The translations under genes were made by a program, and so were the position numbers. 64,000 bases of DNA from Mycobacterium sp. 1164966.3 (GTDB lineage Bacteria > Actinomycetota > Actinomycetes > Mycobacteriales > Mycobacteriaceae): the NCBI RefSeq assembly GCF_001665395.1, contig NZ_LZSG01000004.1, positions 1 to 64,000 on the forward strand. Direction: 5' to 3'. How positions within the stretch are numbered: position 1 is the stretch's first letter; every line of letters starts with the position of its first letter. The notes beneath the pieces were generated by a model. The model searched no databases and had not been told where the DNA came from. It was given only the letters and a program-made list of their open reading frames with translations. Below, one piece after another: positions 17,578-27,377 of the stretch.

Positions 17578-18792
17578 CTACTCGAGCGGATCCCGGGCGG
17601 CTGGGCACGACATACAGCGTGGCCCCCCGCGACCGGTGCCCAATTCGGAGCCCGCGATCGTCAAGACTTCGATACCCGCATCCTCGAGGCGGGTGTTGGT
17701 CTGCAGGTTGCGCTCATAGGCAACGACGACGCCGGGCGCCAGGGCCAACGTGTTGTTGCCGTCGTCCCACTGTTCGCGTTCGGCGATGACAGGGTCCAGC
17801 CCGGTGTCGATGACCCGCAGCTTGTCGATCCCCATCGCGTTGGCCGCGGCTTCCAGAAAGGGGGCCGCGTCGCTGATGGCCACGCCGTCGGGTGTGCGCT
17901 GGATGGTGAACGCCGTCAGCGTGTCGACGACGTTGGCGTACATCACCACGGTGTCGGTGTCGACCATCGTGCACACCGTATCGAGGTGCATCTGCGCGCG
18001 ACGCTGCGCGATCGGCACCGCCAGCACGGTACGCGCCAGGTCGTCGTCAAAGAGGCTGCGCGCCAGCGCTTCCGCACCGGCCGGGGTGGTCCGCTCCCCT
18101 ACTCCCACCGCGACCACACCCGGGGCCAGCAACAGCACGTCACCGCCCTCGACCGGTGCGGTGCGCGACTCATACGCGCGCCGGACGCCGGTGAACCGCG
18201 GGTGGTGGGCGTAGATGAGGTCGGTCAGCGACGCCTCGCGGACCCGCGCCCGCAGCGCCAGCGACGGGATCACCACCCGCGGCCCGATCCAGATCGACGA
18301 GTCGCGAGTGAACACCAGGTTCGGCAACGGCTCAATGACGAAATCCCCCCCGTGGTGCATGCGCAGCACCAGCGACACATCGGTCCGGGTGTCCGACGGC
18401 AGCTCTTCGAACGTCATGCCGGCCATCAACACGGGTGCCAGCGCGGCCGGCTCCAGGCCACGCAGGTATACCGAAAGCTCTTGCGCCAACGGCGTTCCGA
18501 GTCGGCGCGCATCGACGGCGGCAGCGACACCCTGCATCCGGGCGGCCCCGCTGTGCTGCAGCGCCTCGGTCAGCAGGTCCGACATCAGCAGCACTTCCAC
18601 GCCGCGGGAACGTAAGACCTCGGCGAACTGGTCGTGTTCCTCCTGTGCGCGCGACACCCAGGGCAGCCCGTCGAACAGCAACTGGTCGTTGTTGCGCGGG
18701 TTCAGTCGCCGCAGCTCCGCGCCCGGTCGGTGCAGTATGGCGACCCGTAGCACTCCCACTTCGGAATCGGTGCCCAGCTCGACAGGACTCAC
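17578..18792 (-). CDS. arcA: Arginine deiminase
   Basis: A 404-residue guanidino-modifying enzyme that hydrolyses arginine to citrulline and ammonia. It shows [11 protein letters not shown] (with the catalytic Asp region), [20 protein letters not shown], the [10 protein letters not shown] catalytic His loop, and the terminal [11 protein letters not shown] with the nucleophilic Cys. No arcB or arcC lies nearby, so it acts alone here, as Rv1001 does. I chose the GTG at 18792 because homologous sequence begins there; the frame is open to 18999 but overlaps the divergent gene. Confidence 0.93.
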   Translation of the reverse strand: MSPVELGTDSEVGVLRVAILHRPGAELRRLNPRNNDQLLFDGLPWVSRAQEEHDQFAEVLRSRGVEVLLMSDLLTEALQHSGAARMQGVAAAVDARRLGTPLAQELSVYLRGLEPAALAPVLMAGMTFEELPSDTRTDVSLVLRMHHGGDFVIEPLPNLVFTRDSSIWIGPRVVIPSLALRARVREASLTDLIYAHHPRFTGVRRAYESRTAPVEGGDVLLLAPGVVAVGVGERTTPAGAEALARSLFDDDLARTVLAVPIAQRRAQMHLDTVCTMVDTDTVVMYANVVDTLTAFTIQRTPDGVAISDAAPFLEAAANAMGIDKLRVIDTGLDPVIAEREQWDDGNNTLALAPGVVVAYERNLQTNTRLEDAGIEVLTIAGSELGTGRGGPRCMSCPAARDPLE

Positions 18793-18846
18793 AGTTAGAA
18801 CCGTAGCCGCTGAGCCTTGGTCGAGGATGATCGAACGGGTGTGCGA

Positions 18847-18852
18847 TAAGCT
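18847..18852 (+). promoter_or_regulatory. -10 element for leaderless AlkB-like gene
   Basis: TAAGCT fits TANNNT and ends 7 nt before the GTG at 18860. This places the transcription start at the start codon, i.e. a leaderless mRNA. Confidence 0.5.
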
Positions 18853-18859
18853 GGTCGAC

Positions 18860-19465
18860 GTGGGGACGGTGATTTTGGCAGCACAGGGCTCGCTGTTCGA
18901 GCACACCGAACGGCGCCAACTAGGAGACGGCGCCTTCATCGAAATCCGCTCCGGCTGGCTCGACGACGCCGAGGGTCTGCTCGACGAGCTGCTAGCCACG
19001 GTGCCCTGGCGAGCCGAACGACGCCAGATGTACGACCGGGTCGTCGACGTGCCGCGCCTGGTCAGTTTTCACGACCTGACGATCGAAGAACCACCGCATC
19101 CGATGCTGGCCAGGCTGCGGCGGCGACTCAACGACATCTACGGCGCCGAACTGGGTGAGCCGTTCACCACCGTCGGGTTGTGCTGCTACCGCGACGGCAA
19201 CGACAGCGTGGCCTGGCACGGCGACACCATCGGTCGCAGCAGCTCCGAGGACACCATGGTGGCGATTGTGAGCCTCGGCGCCACTCGCACGTTCGCGCTT
19301 CGCCGGCGCGGGGGCGGCCGGTCGATGCGGCTGGCGCTTGCGGACGGCGATCTGCTGGTGATGGGTGGATCGTGCCAACGCACCTGGGAGCATGCGGTTC
19401 CCAAGACGTCGGCGCCGACGGGTACGCGGGTCAGCATCCAGTTCCGCGCGCGCAACGTGCGTTGA
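18860..19465 (+). CDS. AlkB-like 2-oxoglutarate/Fe(II) dioxygenase
   Basis: A 201-residue AlkB-family protein (Rv1000c counterpart), expected to demethylate alkylated nucleic acid bases. The jelly-roll iron site is visible as WHGDTIGR (HxD) and a later His (WEHAVPK), followed by the 2-oxoglutarate-binding Arg in [10 protein letters not shown]. The [15 protein letters not shown] segment is the nucleotide-recognition region. The GTG at 18860 is preferred because a -10 lies 7 nt upstream; an in-frame ATG at 18827 would add 11 residues but lacks a spaced RBS. Confidence 0.87.
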   Translation: MGTVILAAQGSLFEHTERRQLGDGAFIEIRSGWLDDAEGLLDELLATVPWRAERRQMYDRVVDVPRLVSFHDLTIEEPPHPMLARLRRRLNDIYGAELGEPFTTVGLCCYRDGNDSVAWHGDTIGRSSSEDTMVAIVSLGATRTFALRRRGGGRSMRLALADGDLLVMGGSCQRTWEHAVPKTSAPTGTRVSIQFRARNVR

Positions 19466-19471
19466 AACAGG

Positions 19472-20125
19472 CTAGCCGCGGATCGCGCTGACCGCCTTGA
19501 CGAGCAGGTCGCGCGCCCGCTGCGTGTCGACCTTCGCAACCGGCTGATCCGGCACCACAAGCGGATTGGCGATGACGATCACCTGGTAGTCGCCGAACTG
19601 GGCGGAGTAGTCGTACAGCTCGCCGGTGCGAGGCCCCCCGGGGGTCACCGCCTGCAGGACCCGGTGCACTCCCGACGTGCGGGCACTTTGGATGCGCGGC
19701 GCATCGACAACCTCGATGCCGCCCCGGACCTGGCCGCCGGCGAAGGCGACCTTGGTGCAATCCTTTCCCGGGTCGTTGAACGGCAGTTGCTTCGATGTCT
19801 CCACGGCGATAACGACGAACCGGTTGCCATTGCCCTCGGCCGACACGGCGGCCATGTTGCCCTGCAAATCCGGTGGCATGTCCGGCCCAGCCGCCACTTT
19901 CGCGCAGTTCGCGGGATCGAATTTCAGTCCGTCGGGCAGTTTGCGGGCGGAGAGCAGCTTGGGGTCGATCGCCCGTTCGGAAATGTCCAGGATCTTGAAC
20001 TGGGGCCCAAAACTCGACTTGACGCCGGTGACCTTGGCGATGTCGGCGTTCGCCGGGATCTCTGCTCCCGATGAGCAGCCGGCGAGCACGCACACCGCTG
20101 CGACCGCGAGCACCACCTTGAACAT
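19472..20125 (-). CDS. Lipoprotein, DUF5642-like
   Basis: A 217-residue secreted lipoprotein. The signal peptide MFKVVLAVAAVCVLAGC ends in a classical lipobox with the anchor Cys at about 17. The mature part has conserved Cys pairs (ANCAKV, KDCTKVAF) and ends with DLLVKAVSAIRG, a pattern shared with the next gene, so the two are paralogues. The function is unknown. The ATG at 20125 is chosen over an upstream TTG at 20143. The operon with the gene at 20154 is likely (28-bp gap). Confidence 0.82.
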   Translation of the reverse strand: MFKVVLAVAAVCVLAGCSSGAEIPANADIAKVTGVKSSFGPQFKILDISERAIDPKLLSARKLPDGLKFDPANCAKVAAGPDMPPDLQGNMAAVSAEGNGNRFVVIAVETSKQLPFNDPGKDCTKVAFAGGQVRGGIEVVDAPRIQSARTSGVHRVLQAVTPGGPRTGELYDYSAQFGDYQVIVIANPLVVPDQPVAKVDTQRARDLLVKAVSAIRG

Positions 20126-20153
20126 CGTGGCCAATGTACCCAACCGCAGACGT

Positions 20154-20858
20154 TCAGCTGCGTAACGTGGACACCGTTTTGACCAGCAGATCGGCGGCGA
20201 ATTGCGGTGTCAGCGCGGGAAGTACTGAGCCGGGGTCGGTGGTCACCGTTGTGAATGCGTAACAGTCGCCCAGATAGGCGATGAATGTGTATGTCCGCGA
20301 ATCGATTTCGGCACCGGACTCGACGGATGTGCGAACGTCGGCCACCATCCCAACGGTGTCGGCGCCGTCGATGTGGGGAGGATCGGTCAGGCGGACACCG
20401 GCCTCGATGTGGCCCGTTTGCCGGTCGACCATGGTCCACTGACCACACGCGGCGATGAGGTTGCGGTCAGGAGCGACCGGGCCCGGCAAGGCCGGCAACG
20501 CGACCACCACCGCGTTGACGATGCCGCCCGAACCCGATCCGGAAACGCCCTGCGCCTGGCCGTGCCCATTGCCGGGATCGGCCAGCGCCGCGCATTGCGG
20601 TGGGTTGCTCGTGATAAGCGCGGCTTCGGCTTTCAGACCCCAGATCACCCGGGGCGTAGCCGTGCCGGGAACGCCGCTGGTCACCTCGTAACCCGCGGGC
20701 AGTTCGCGGCCCATCCGCTTGATGTTGGCGGGGTTCACGCCGCTGCCGTGGCCCGACGGGGATCCAGACGGTGCGGGCACCGGCGCGGGCGGCTGAGCAC
20801 ACGCGGCAACCACCAGCGCCGCGCACACAGTCCAAGGACCAATCCAGAACGGCCGCAT
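20154..20858 (-). CDS. Lipoprotein, paralogue of the next gene
   Basis: A 234-residue lipoprotein with signal peptide MRPFWIGPWTVCAALVVAAC (lipobox VAAC) and a Pro/Ser-rich tether. The mature domain carries Cys pairs (PPQCAALAD, LIAACGQW, LGDCYAF) and ends DLLVKTVSTLRS, parallel to the downstream lipoprotein. It occupies the Rv0999 position in the conserved block. It lies 18 bp after the acetyltransferase gene and is probably co-transcribed with it. Function unknown. Confidence 0.82.
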   Translation of the reverse strand: MRPFWIGPWTVCAALVVAACAQPPAPVPAPSGSPSGHGSGVNPANIKRMGRELPAGYEVTSGVPGTATPRVIWGLKAEAALITSNPPQCAALADPGNGHGQAQGVSGSGSGGIVNAVVVALPALPGPVAPDRNLIAACGQWTMVDRQTGHIEAGVRLTDPPHIDGADTVGMVADVRTSVESGAEIDSRTYTFIAYLGDCYAFTTVTTDPGSVLPALTPQFAADLLVKTVSTLRS

Positions 20859-20876
20859 GCTCGTTCATAGCACGCG

Positions 20877-21953
<1,077 letters not shown>

Positions 21954-22062
21954 TCACGGTCCGATGCGACTCAGGTTATGGCGTCTGCTGCGGCGGCGGC
22001 AAGCAGACGCGTTAGCCTGGCAGCTGTTCGCCAGCTCTGCACGAACCCGGAACGGACCAGCA

Positions 22063-22809
22063 ATGGACGACGGCAGCAGCCCGCTCGAGTTGACGCGCGC
22101 CCTCCTCGACGGAACTGCGGAGTTGAGGCACGGCTTCCTCGACGTGTTGGGCGAATCGATCAGCGCCCCCGCTCCGACGTTCGCGCAGCGGGCCATGAAC
22201 AGTCCGTTCGTCGCAACGGTGTACGAACGGCTGTGGCGTCCGGCGTCGTTCTACGTCGCCAGCGGCGTCACCTCGGGTGCCGAGCAGCGCCGCGCCGCAT
22301 CGGCCCTGCGCCTGTCGAGCGCGCGTAGGTTGCTCGACGTCGCTTGCGGCCCAGGCAATTTCACCGGGCCGTTGGCCGCGCAACTGCCCGACGGCGGGCT
22401 GGCGGTGGGATTCGACATTTCCGAGCCGATGCTGACCCGCGCCGTGCTGGACAACAGCGGGCCGCGGACGTGTTACGTCCGCGGCGATGCCCACATGCTG
22501 CCGTTCGGCGACGAAACATTCGACGCCGTTTGTTGTTTCGGTGCGCTGTACTTGATGCCCCAACCGTTCCGGGTGGCTCACGAGATGGTTCGGGTGCTGC
22601 GGCCCGGCGGGCGGATCGCGATCCTCACCAGTTACGCCGGCCAGCCGGCGCCGATCCAGCGTGTTCTGAAGGCGGGCGCCGGCGTCATCGGACTCACAAT
22701 GTTCGACCGGCACGCGTTCGTCGACCTGTTCTCGTCGGCCGGACTGGTGGACATCGAACAGGAAACGCAGCGGGCGCTGCAGTTCGTCGTCGCGGCAAAG
22801 CCCGGATGA
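22063..22809 (+). CDS. Class I SAM-dependent methyltransferase
   Basis: A 248-residue methyltransferase. It shows motif I RRLLDVACGPGNFTGPL, the acidic end of strand 2 GFDISEPML, the motif II region GDAHMLPFGDETFDAVCCFG and motif III VRVLRPGGRIAILTSY. The substrate is unknown; such proteins act on small molecules or quinones. The frame is open to an ATG at 21964, but codons 21964-22062 are clearly lower in G/C at the third position, so the ATG at 22063 is preferred. It is convergent with the molybdoenzyme gene. Confidence 0.85.
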   Translation: MDDGSSPLELTRALLDGTAELRHGFLDVLGESISAPAPTFAQRAMNSPFVATVYERLWRPASFYVASGVTSGAEQRRAASALRLSSARRLLDVACGPGNFTGPLAAQLPDGGLAVGFDISEPMLTRAVLDNSGPRTCYVRGDAHMLPFGDETFDAVCCFGALYLMPQPFRVAHEMVRVLRPGGRIAILTSYAGQPAPIQRVLKAGAGVIGLTMFDRHAFVDLFSSAGLVDIEQETQRALQFVVAAKPG

Positions 22810-22902
22810 GTCCTCGTCGCCGAGACTGTAGCCTTGGCTTGCCTATCGCTCCAATACGCGCCCTGGACGCAGGATCGGCGCCAGCACCGCAGACTCGGGT
22901 GC

Positions 22903-25104
22903 TTAAGCGCCAACGGGTTCCACCCGCACGGGCACACCCGTAAGCCACGCCATACCCGAGAGCGACTCGACGTCCTGCGGCTCGCTCGACGTCAGTCGAT
23001 TGACGTTCGCTCCGCCCGCCCGGTTGGCCAATTGCCAAGTCCCGGTGCCCTTGTGACCCCAGCCGTGTGGTACGGCGATCACTCCGGCCATCAAGTCTTT
23101 GGTCGTGGTGATCCCGACGGTGATCTCGCCGTACGGAGAGGACACCCGCACCAGGTCTCCGTCGAAGACGTGCAGCGCGGCCGCGTCGTCGACGTGGATC
23201 AGGGCGCGATGTTCCCGCTCTCCGCGTATCGACGACGGGCGCATCAACAACGGGGAGTTGTGCATCCACGAGTTCTCGGATCGCGGCTCGCGCATCCCGA
23301 TCATCCGCAGCGGATAGCCATCAGGGTGCACATCTTGGGAGAGCCTATCTACTTCGGCGGCAATGTCCTTGTGTACCAGCTTGATCCGTCGTGACAGGTA
23401 GGCCACCGCGTCGCGCAGCACACCGGTGCGGATGTGTGGTGCCACGACGACTCCGTGCGGAAGCTGTTCGGTCAGGCGGCGCAGGGTCAATCCGCCGCGG
23501 CGCAGGCCGAAACGATCGCCGCCCTGTGACATCCGGATAAGGGCATCGATCATGATTCGCGGTGCGAGCTCAATTCCGAACAGGCCCAGCACTTTTCGGA
23601 GAGCCTTGAGAGTGGCGAATACCGGGACGTTGCGCGAAAGGCGAGCGGCGAGGTCCTCGACGATGTCCCATTCCGGCCGCGCCTCACCCGCCGGTGCGAC
23701 GACGGGCTCGGTGGCCTGTCGAAACGGCGTGGCCTGGAAGGGCTGGAAGACGAACGGAAAGTCGTCGCGCTCGTACATGGTGGTGACGGGCAGGATGTAG
23801 TCGCAGTGAGCAGCGGTCTCGGTGACGTAGAAGTCGAGAGCCACCGAGAGTTCGAGTGCCCTGAACGCCTCCTCGAGTTCGTCGCCGTTGGGCACCGACA
23901 GGACCGGATTTCCGGCCGAGACGAACATCGTCTTGATCTGGCGATGGCCGGGCGTGGTGATCTCCTTCGCCATCAGGGCAGCCGGCTCCGAGCCGATCGT
24001 GCTCCGGATTCCGCCAATGCGTGAGCGCTTTCGATACGAACGCCGCAACGCAACGCCCATAATCGTTTTCTGCCACCGCTCGCCCACCGTCTCCATCGAG
24101 CCGAAGACCGAGCCGCCTGGCGTGTCGAGGTTTCCGGCAACCAGGTTCACCGCATCGATGAGATAGTTCGTCAGCGTGCCGTATCGGCCCACGCAAGTGC
24201 CCACCCTGCCGTAGACAGCGGCGCGCGGTGTGTTCGCCAGCTCGTGCGCAAGCGACCGAACGCTTCCCGGGTCGATGCCGGTGTGAGAGGCAGTCAGCTC
24301 CGGGGTGAACCTTCCACACAAAGCCTGCAACCATTCGATCCCGTCGGCCTGCCGGCTCACCCATGCGGGGTCGACGAGGTTGTCGGCGAACATCACCTGC
24401 AACAGGGACAGCAGCAGGAAGCAGTCGGTGTCGGGGACGATTCCCAGCCATTCGAATGATGCGGCCGTCTCGGTGCGGCGCGGGTCGACGACCACGACGC
24501 GACCCCCGCGCTTGACGATGTCGTGCATGCGGTCTTTGATCCGCGGGGCGGTGAGGAAACTGCCGTGCGAAACAACGGGATTCGCGCCCATCAGCACCAG
24601 GAGGTCGCTGCGGGTCAGGTCGGGGATCGGTACCGAGGTCGGCACGCCGTAGAGCAATTGGCTGGCGATGAGCCTGCTATTGGTGTCCTGGGAGGACGCG
24701 GTGAAGTAGTGCGCGCCGCGCCCGATGCCTTTGATGAACAGCAACGCGGCCAAGGTGTGCGCGTAGCTGAACGCGCCGGGGTTGCCCATGTACCAGCCGA
24801 CCGCCCCCGCACCGTCGGCTCGGAGGATGGTGGTAAGCCGGGCCGCGATATCGGACAGTGCATCGTCCCAAGTCACCGGTTCTAAACCGGTCGGCGTGCG
24901 GCGCAACGGGGTGGTGACGCGGTCGGGGTCATTGTGTACCTCGGCGAACGCGATGCCCTTCTGACAGGCGAACCCGGATGACAGCGGGTGATCTTTGTCC
25001 GGACGAAGAGCGACCAGTCGCCCGTCCTCGACCGAGGCGATCATGCCGCAGAGCGGTTCACAAATCCGGCAGAACGTCGGCTTCTGCTGCATCATCGGTG
25101 TCAC
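22903..25104 (-). CDS. Molybdopterin-dependent oxidoreductase
   Basis: A 733-residue catalytic subunit of the DMSO reductase/formate dehydrogenase superfamily. The N-terminal [4Fe-4S] motif CRICEPLCGM with a fourth Cys in GFACQKG is followed by the molybdopterin-binding regions. These end in a C-terminal aspartate-decarboxylase-like domain (DGDLVRVSSPYGEITVGI, PHGWGH). No Tat signal and no partner subunits are visible, so it is a single-subunit cytoplasmic enzyme. The substrate cannot be assigned. Possible starts are GTG 25104 (leaderless-like, TATCGT 7 nt upstream) or ATG 25095 with AGGTGA. A perfect palindrome just upstream suggests repression. Confidence 0.87.
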   Translation of the reverse strand: MTPMMQQKPTFCRICEPLCGMIASVEDGRLVALRPDKDHPLSSGFACQKGIAFAEVHNDPDRVTTPLRRTPTGLEPVTWDDALSDIAARLTTILRADGAGAVGWYMGNPGAFSYAHTLAALLFIKGIGRGAHYFTASSQDTNSRLIASQLLYGVPTSVPIPDLTRSDLLVLMGANPVVSHGSFLTAPRIKDRMHDIVKRGGRVVVVDPRRTETAASFEWLGIVPDTDCFLLLSLLQVMFADNLVDPAWVSRQADGIEWLQALCGRFTPELTASHTGIDPGSVRSLAHELANTPRAAVYGRVGTCVGRYGTLTNYLIDAVNLVAGNLDTPGGSVFGSMETVGERWQKTIMGVALRRSYRKRSRIGGIRSTIGSEPAALMAKEITTPGHRQIKTMFVSAGNPVLSVPNGDELEEAFRALELSVALDFYVTETAAHCDYILPVTTMYERDDFPFVFQPFQATPFRQATEPVVAPAGEARPEWDIVEDLAARLSRNVPVFATLKALRKVLGLFGIELAPRIMIDALIRMSQGGDRFGLRRGGLTLRRLTEQLPHGVVVAPHIRTGVLRDAVAYLSRRIKLVHKDIAAEVDRLSQDVHPDGYPLRMIGMREPRSENSWMHNSPLLMRPSSIRGEREHRALIHVDDAAALHVFDGDLVRVSSPYGEITVGITTTKDLMAGVIAVPHGWGHKGTGTWQLANRAGGANVNRLTSSEPQDVESLSGMAWLTGVPVRVEPVGA

Positions 25105-25116
25105 CTGTCACACGAT

Positions 25117-25133
25117 ACTGTAAGTTTTACAGT
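25117..25133. promoter_or_regulatory. Palindromic operator ACTGTAA-GTT-TTACAGT
   Basis: A perfect 7-bp inverted repeat with a 3-bp spacer, overlapping the likely -10 of the molybdoenzyme gene. The geometry resembles TetR-type operators. No TetR gene is in the window. Confidence 0.65.
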
Positions 25134-25274
25134 TTCTTCCTTCGGAAATTAGCTGAGCGCGCGCCGGCATATTCAGCCAACTTCTCCCTGCCGCGTGCAA
25201 CGGCAACTGTCGCGACTTGGTCTAAAGGACTTCGCCTTCTGGACACAATGTGGGCGAGGTGCGGAGTAGGGTTA

Positions 25275-26015
25275 GTGCTCCGGGACCAAGGAGAGGGGCC
25301 TGACCTGCAAGTAAGTCCCAATGGTGACATTCATCAGCGCATCGCGGACTTGGCCCGTAACCTCCACAACAGCCCGCAAGATACGGCTGACGTGGTGCTC
25401 GAGCGCATGGTCGAATATGCGGTCAGTGAAATTCCTGGCGCGAAGTACGCCGGTGTCACCCTCGCGAAATCTGCGAGCCATCTGGAAACTCCCGCGACGA
25501 CTCACCCGTTTCCTGCGCTCCTGGATGTGATCCAGGAACGTCACGGACAGGGACCGTGTCTGAGCGCGGCCTGGCAGCAACACACCGTCCGCATCGATGA
25601 CCTTGCCGATGACTACCGCTGGCCGTCTTATCGGCGCGACGCGCTGAAGGCCACACCTATCCGGTCGATTCTGTCCTTCCGGCTGTTCAGCTCGGATCAG
25701 ACGGTGGGGGCGCTGAACCTCTACGCCGACCAACCGCATGCTTTCGATGAGGAGTCCGAGGAGATCGGGTACGTATTCGCGACGCACGCTGCGCTGGCAT
25801 GGGATACGGTGCGCCGCGAAGAGCAGTTCCGCAGCGCGCTGGCGAGCAGAGACCTGATCGGACAGGCCAAGGGAATCCTTATGGCGCGCTTCGGGATTGA
25901 CGCGATCCAAGCGTTCGAGCTGTTGAAGCGGGTCTCGCAAGACAGCAATACGCGTCTGGTGGAAGTGGCCCGCAAGCTGACGACGATGCGGAACTTCGAC
26001 CAACTGATCACGTGA
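25275..26015 (+). CDS. GAF-ANTAR antiterminator-type regulator
   Basis: A 246-residue protein: a GAF sensory domain (about 25-165) followed by a C-terminal ANTAR RNA-binding helix bundle. The ANTAR signs are IGQAKGILMARFGIDAIQAFELL, SQDSNTRLVEVA and RKL. ANTAR proteins bind paired hairpins in nascent RNA and prevent termination. GTG 25275 has GGAG eight bases upstream; an ATG at 25248 is an alternative. It is divergent from the molybdoenzyme across 170 bp that contain the palindromic operator. Confidence 0.87.
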   Translation: MLRDQGEGPDLQVSPNGDIHQRIADLARNLHNSPQDTADVVLERMVEYAVSEIPGAKYAGVTLAKSASHLETPATTHPFPALLDVIQERHGQGPCLSAAWQQHTVRIDDLADDYRWPSYRRDALKATPIRSILSFRLFSSDQTVGALNLYADQPHAFDEESEEIGYVFATHAALAWDTVRREEQFRSALASRDLIGQAKGILMARFGIDAIQAFELLKRVSQDSNTRLVEVARKLTTMRNFDQLIT

Positions 26016-26030
26016 CCGGCCTGGGCTCAA

Positions 26031-26345
26031 CTAGCTTCGGAACGTGCGCCACTGGCCGAAGGTGACATCCTCGCCGTTCACCTGGGTGACCTTCATGTGC
26101 GCGGTGTACGGCCCCTCGGGACCAGTGAAGTGACAATCGAATTCGGCCCCGACTTTGGCCTCGACCCCAGCGGGACACTTCACGTCGGTCGGTGTGAAGC
26201 CCGTCTGCTGCGACACGTGATCGGTAAGAAACTTCGCAGCCATGTCGGGCTTGATCACCGTCTTCTGTCCGCAGCCCGCAAGCTGCAGAGCCGCCGCAGT
26301 GACGAGAACGGCGGCGGCCAGGCGGGCACTTGGAGCCTGGGTCAT
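26031..26345 (-). CDS. DUF4333 lipoprotein
   Basis: A 104-residue small lipoprotein. The signal peptide MTQAPSARLAAAVLVTAAALQLAGC has lipobox LAGC, and a DUF4333 domain follows (FLTDHVSQQTGF, KCPAGVEAKVGAEFDCHF with its Cys pair, and the ending VTFGQWRTFRS). Such proteins are abundant in mycobacterial envelopes and have no assigned function. The ATG at 26345 is chosen because the signal peptide begins there. It is convergent with the ANTAR gene (15-bp gap). Confidence 0.83.
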   Translation of the reverse strand: MTQAPSARLAAAVLVTAAALQLAGCGQKTVIKPDMAAKFLTDHVSQQTGFTPTDVKCPAGVEAKVGAEFDCHFTGPEGPYTAHMKVTQVNGEDVTFGQWRTFRS

Positions 26346-26499
26346 AGCACGAGATTTTGCGCCCGGCCGGTCGATCACGTCAAGGATTGCCAATACGACG
26401 CTGGTTAGCGGTTGGGAGCCAAGGCTTTTCGTCGGCGGTCGCGTTCGGTCAGGCTATTGTCTCGTTGTCGAATAGCCGCGAGGCGACATTCCCGGTAGC

Positions 26500-27321
26500 T
26501 CAGCGGTCCTGCCAAAAGTTCTTGGACAGACGGCGACGTTCCTCGCGTGCGCGCTTGTCCGTGAAGTCCTGAATGCCCTGTCTCTCAAAGGGAAACGGCA
26601 TGATGGGGACCTCGAAAGCCAACGCACCAGAGATGTGTATGTCCGCACCGTGGTTCAGGATGAACTTCGTCCGTCGGGTGGTGACCGGATGCTTGGTGAG
26701 AATCACCTCCGTCAGCGCGCTCACTTCACTCTCCAGGTCTTCGGCCGAACAGACCCGATTCACCAGGTCGTAGCGCTCGGCGGTTTCCGCGGTGAAGAGT
26801 GCGCCCAGCAGGTTCCATTCTTTTGCTTTGCGACGACCGGCAATTCGCGCCAGCCGCGACGTGCCTCCCCACCCCGGAGTGATGTCCCAATCGATCTCAG
26901 GCATGCCCCACCGAGAACGGTCCGTGGCGATCACGAAGTCACACACCAGCGTCAGTTCAAGACCGCCGCCGGTGCATACGCCGTCAACGGCGGCGATGGT
27001 GATCGGCGTGAGGTCCTCGATGATCTGAACGGTCTCCTGGTATTTGCGCACCTGCCAGTAGGGATCCTCGGGAGTCCAGCTGTTGAACTCGGTGATGTCG
27101 TCGCCGGCGCAGAACGTATCGCCGGCGCCGCGCAGGATCAGGACTGCGCACTCGCGGTCGTCCCGGACTTGGCGCACGGCTCTGTTGAGTTCGTCGGAGA
27201 GCGCTCGATCAAGCGCGTTGTGCACCTCGGGCCTGTTGAACGTGATCGTGGTGATCGATTCGCGCCGGTCGAAGATCAACTTTTCGTAGTCCTGCGACGT
27301 GATTTCGGATTTAGCTTGCAT
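26500..27321 (-). CDS. Enoyl-CoA hydratase/isomerase family protein
   Basis: A 273-residue crotonase. The oxyanion region is GAGDTFCAGDDI, the first catalytic Glu lies in GGGLELTLVCDF, and the second in GMPEIDWDITPGWGGTSRL, so both acid residues of hydratases are kept. It likely acts in beta-oxidation of an aromatic or unusual acyl-CoA. The ATG start at 27321 lies inside the left arm of a 45-bp inverted repeat, and the divergent regulator gene starts at 27378, so the hydratase is probably controlled by that regulator. Confidence 0.9.
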   Translation of the reverse strand: MQAKSEITSQDYEKLIFDRRESITTITFNRPEVHNALDRALSDELNRAVRQVRDDRECAVLILRGAGDTFCAGDDITEFNSWTPEDPYWQVRKYQETVQIIEDLTPITIAAVDGVCTGGGLELTLVCDFVIATDRSRWGMPEIDWDITPGWGGTSRLARIAGRRKAKEWNLLGALFTAETAERYDLVNRVCSAEDLESEVSALTEVILTKHPVTTRRTKFILNHGADIHISGALAFEVPIMPFPFERQGIQDFTDKRAREERRRLSKNFWQDR

Positions 27322-27358
27322 AGCGAGACTAAACCAGAGTTAGTCTTGTTATGCAAGC
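27314..27358. promoter_or_regulatory. 45-bp inverted-repeat operator between divergent genes
   Basis: Two 19-bp arms (27314-27332 and 27340-27358) pair with only two mismatches around a 7-bp spacer. The inner part is AGACTAA...TTAGTCT and the outer part GCTTGCATA...TATGCAAGC. The site covers the hydratase start codon and lies just upstream of the regulator -10, so one bound protein could block both genes. Confidence 0.75.
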
Positions 27359-27365
27359 GTTTGGG

Positions 27366-27371
27366 TAGAAT
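27366..27371 (+). promoter_or_regulatory. -10 element of the double-HxlR gene
   Basis: TAGAAT matches TATAAT at five of six positions and ends 6 nt before the GTG at 27378, which predicts a leaderless transcript. Confidence 0.6.
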
Positions 27372-27377
27372 TCGAGC

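Noticed and set aside
16189..18615. 808-codon open frame on the plus strand across pmt and arcA
   Set aside because: It is a high-GC shadow frame: it runs over pmt in a shifted frame and antisense to arcA, both of which have clear family motifs.
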